Shown here: positions 62,679 to 64,000 of the stretch, one piece after another | How positions within the stretch are numbered: position 1 is the stretch's first letter | Layout of the letters: each line of letters opens with the position of its first letter | Assembly (NCBI RefSeq): GCF_038069945.1 | Contig: NZ_JBBPEV010000001.1 | Location: 434,001 to 498,000, forward strand | Length of the DNA: 64,000 nt | Source: Aquabacterium sp. A3 | GTDB taxonomy: Bacteria > Pseudomonadota > Gammaproteobacteria > Burkholderiales > Burkholderiaceae_C | Direction: 5' to 3' | The notes under the pieces: model-generated | The model's input: the letters and a program-made list of their open reading frames with translations, nothing else | Told to the model about the DNA's origin: nothing | The model's database searches: none | Made by a program: the position numbers and the translations under genes

Positions 62679-63469
62679 AAACACCCTACTTCACCATCAT
62701 CATGCCCACGCACCGGCGCGCTGCGCTCTTGCGACGCTCACTGGGCAGTCTGCGATCCAACGACTTCAAAGACTTCCAGATCATCCTGGTGGCCGATGAG
62801 ACGGACGCAGCCACCATGCAGGTGGCGGCCGAGTTGCTGGGCGATGACGATCTGTTCATCAAACGCAGTGGACCCAAAGGCCCCGCCGGCAGCCGCAACC
62901 TTGGCATGGACCTGGCTCAAGGTCAGCGCATCATCTTTCTGGACGACGACGACGCGTTTCTGCCTCACTACCTGGGGCAGATGCACACGCTGTGCGAGCG
63001 CCATCCCCATGAGATCTTGTACGGCGACTTTCGCGTCATCGAGGAAGACCGCGAACAACCCCAGGCTCCAGCGCTGTCCGTTCAAGACTACAGCGTCGAA
63101 GGAATGAATCCGGAGACCATCTATGTCAAGAACTTCATACACAACCACACGGCCGTGTTTCCCCGGCACATGCTGCAGGGCAAACGGCAGGACGTGTACC
63201 TGTCGAGCCTGGAGGACTGGGACTTCCTGCTGTCGGTGAAGCACGAGTTTCCGGTGCGCCACTGCCCGGTACTGGGTGCAGTGATCTACAAGGATCGCGT
63301 CAACCCCGGCAATCGGCGCAGCACCACGCAACAAGCCAAAGATGCCACCGTCATTTCGGATTACCTCAGCATCTACAAGAAGTGGCGCGCCCCGACCGAA
63401 GCACTGAAGCTGGAGCGTCAAAAGTTGCTCACCAGCGTGGGCTTCACGCCGCCACTGGAATGGCTCTGA
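62675..63469 (+). CDS. GT2-family glycosyltransferase
   Basis: A 264-residue GT-A glycosyltransferase. PYFTIIMPTHRRAALLRRSL opens the fold, GPAGSRNLGMDLAQGQRIIF leads to the metal-binding IFLDDDDAFLPHYL, and LEDWDFLLSVKHEF carries the catalytic-region acidic pair. The ATG overlaps the preceding stop (ATGA), so it is the fourth and last gene of the glycosylation operon. A weak hairpin follows it. Donor and acceptor are unknown. Confidence 0.88.
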   Translation: MKTPYFTIIMPTHRRAALLRRSLGSLRSNDFKDFQIILVADETDAATMQVAAELLGDDDLFIKRSGPKGPAGSRNLGMDLAQGQRIIFLDDDDAFLPHYLGQMHTLCERHPHEILYGDFRVIEEDREQPQAPALSVQDYSVEGMNPETIYVKNFIHNHTAVFPRHMLQGKRQDVYLSSLEDWDFLLSVKHEFPVRHCPVLGAVIYKDRVNPGNRRSTTQQAKDATVISDYLSIYKKWRAPTEALKLERQKLLTSVGFTPPLEWL

Positions 63470-63484
63470 TCCGTGCGTGACGAC

Positions 63485-63504
63485 AGGGCGCCAACCGGCG
63501 CCCT
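63485..63504. terminator. hairpin between convergent GT2 and TolC-family genes
   Basis: AGGGCGCC (63485-63492) pairs perfectly with GGCGCCCT (63497-63504) across an AACC loop. It lies between two convergent stop codons and so could terminate both. No T tract follows on either strand. Confidence 0.5.
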
Positions 63505-63507
63505 GGT

Positions 63508-64000
63508 TCATTGGGGCCGCAACCAGCCCAGCACACCACCACCCAGCGACCGCATCTGCGAATTGGCCAGGTAGCCGTCATACAGCGCATTGACGTAGGC
63601 CACCCGAAGGTTGAAGTGATCGCTTTCAGAAGACATCACATCGAACAGCGAGCGGCGACCCAGTTGGGCCCATTGTTGAAACGTGGCCTGGCGCACCCTG
63701 TCGCTTTCGCGAAGCACGTCCACCAGGCGCCGTGCACGGTCGAAGGCCGACGTGGCAGCCTCATGCAGCTCGCCCACCCGGGCCACCCTCATATTGGTGA
63801 ACTCTTCATACTGAAAGCGCGCAGCCTCTGCCCGACGCACCGCGGCCAGTGACGCCGACTCGGTGGCGCCGCCGTCAAACAGGTTGTAGCTCAAGGAGAC
63901 GCCGGCCTGCACACTGGCTGCCTTGTCTTCGCCGCGCCAACTGCCCGAGCCGGTGACCACCCAGTTCAGCTGTGGCCGCTGCGCTGCCGAGGTCACCGCC
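63508..64000 (-). CDS. TolC-family outer membrane channel, C-terminal part
   Basis: About 163 residues of a TolC-like outer-membrane efflux protein are visible; the 5' part lies beyond the right edge. The piece VQAGVSLSYNLFDGGATES is the typical beta-strand/turn of the second TolC half. FTNMRVARVGELHEAATSAFD and the QWAQLGRRSLFDVMSSESD region correspond to its long helices, and the end is WLRPQ. Its place beside the repeat protein suggests a type I secretion channel for it. The matching ABC exporter and membrane-fusion protein would be expected just outside the window. Confidence 0.82.
   Translation of the reverse strand, partial: AVTSAAQRPQLNWVVTGSGSWRGEDKAASVQAGVSLSYNLFDGGATESASLAAVRRAEAARFQYEEFTNMRVARVGELHEAATSAFDRARRLVDVLRESDRVRQATFQQWAQLGRRSLFDVMSSESDHFNLRVAYVNALYDGYLANSQMRSLGGGVLGWLRPQ

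Overview
The window is high-GC, densely packed DNA (I estimate about 65% GC by eye) from a betaproteobacterium, most likely Burkholderiales of a Comamonadaceae-like type. I infer this from the gene content: the XdhABC/PuuD/UraH/PuuE arrangement, a UraD-AllC fusion, DUF1415, EtfBA with a ~600-residue acyl-CoA dehydrogenase, and many ATGA start/stop overlaps. No rRNA, tRNA, CRISPR array or insertion sequence is visible.

Positions 1-38250 are dominated by import and breakdown of purines and related heterocycles. On the minus strand, a LysR regulator, guanine deaminase, a BMP-type nucleoside/purine ABC importer (ATPase, two permeases, lipoprotein) and an adenine-type deaminase run leftwards. Diverging from them, xdhABC and an 8-oxoguanine-deaminase-like enzyme run rightwards. 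After a TPR protein, a serine hydrolase and an intergenic stretch come the urate steps. PuuD and UraH read left. An FCD-type GntR regulator, PuuE, a UraD-AllC fusion and an M20 peptidase read right. Two NMT1/SsuA-type ABC importers follow. The second sits in a tight operon with a 2-oxoglutarate/Fe(II) dioxygenase, an amidohydrolase resembling isoxanthopterin deaminase and a small CDA-fold deaminase, which suggests pterin or modified-purine catabolism. Three copies of a 16-bp palindrome built on xGTATACx lie before xdhA/LysR, before uraH/gntR and before the first NMT1 importer, so the GntR protein probably controls a dispersed purine regulon. A Rieske oxygenase and an isolated ureD close this part.

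Positions 38240-48440 are mostly ordinary: a UbiA-family prenyltransferase, DUF1415, a LuxR-type response regulator, a nitronate monooxygenase-like protein, an acyl-CoA dehydrogenase, etfA/etfB and murI.

Positions 48456-64000 hold the most unusual locus. A 2970-residue protein consists almost entirely of 339 uninterrupted threonine-rich octads. These are organised in a 648-bp (27-octad) higher-order repeat and are followed by a calcium-loop cassette typical of type I-secreted proteins. Diverging from it is an operon of four predicted glycosyltransferases: a TPR-GT41 (OGT/SPINDLY-like) enzyme, a fucosyltransferase-like protein, a GT4 with a C-terminal methyltransferase-like domain, and a GT2. 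A TolC-family outer-membrane gene enters from the right edge. I propose a giant, type I-secreted, O-glycosylated surface repeat protein with its own glycosylation and export genes. The ABC exporter and adaptor would lie outside the window.
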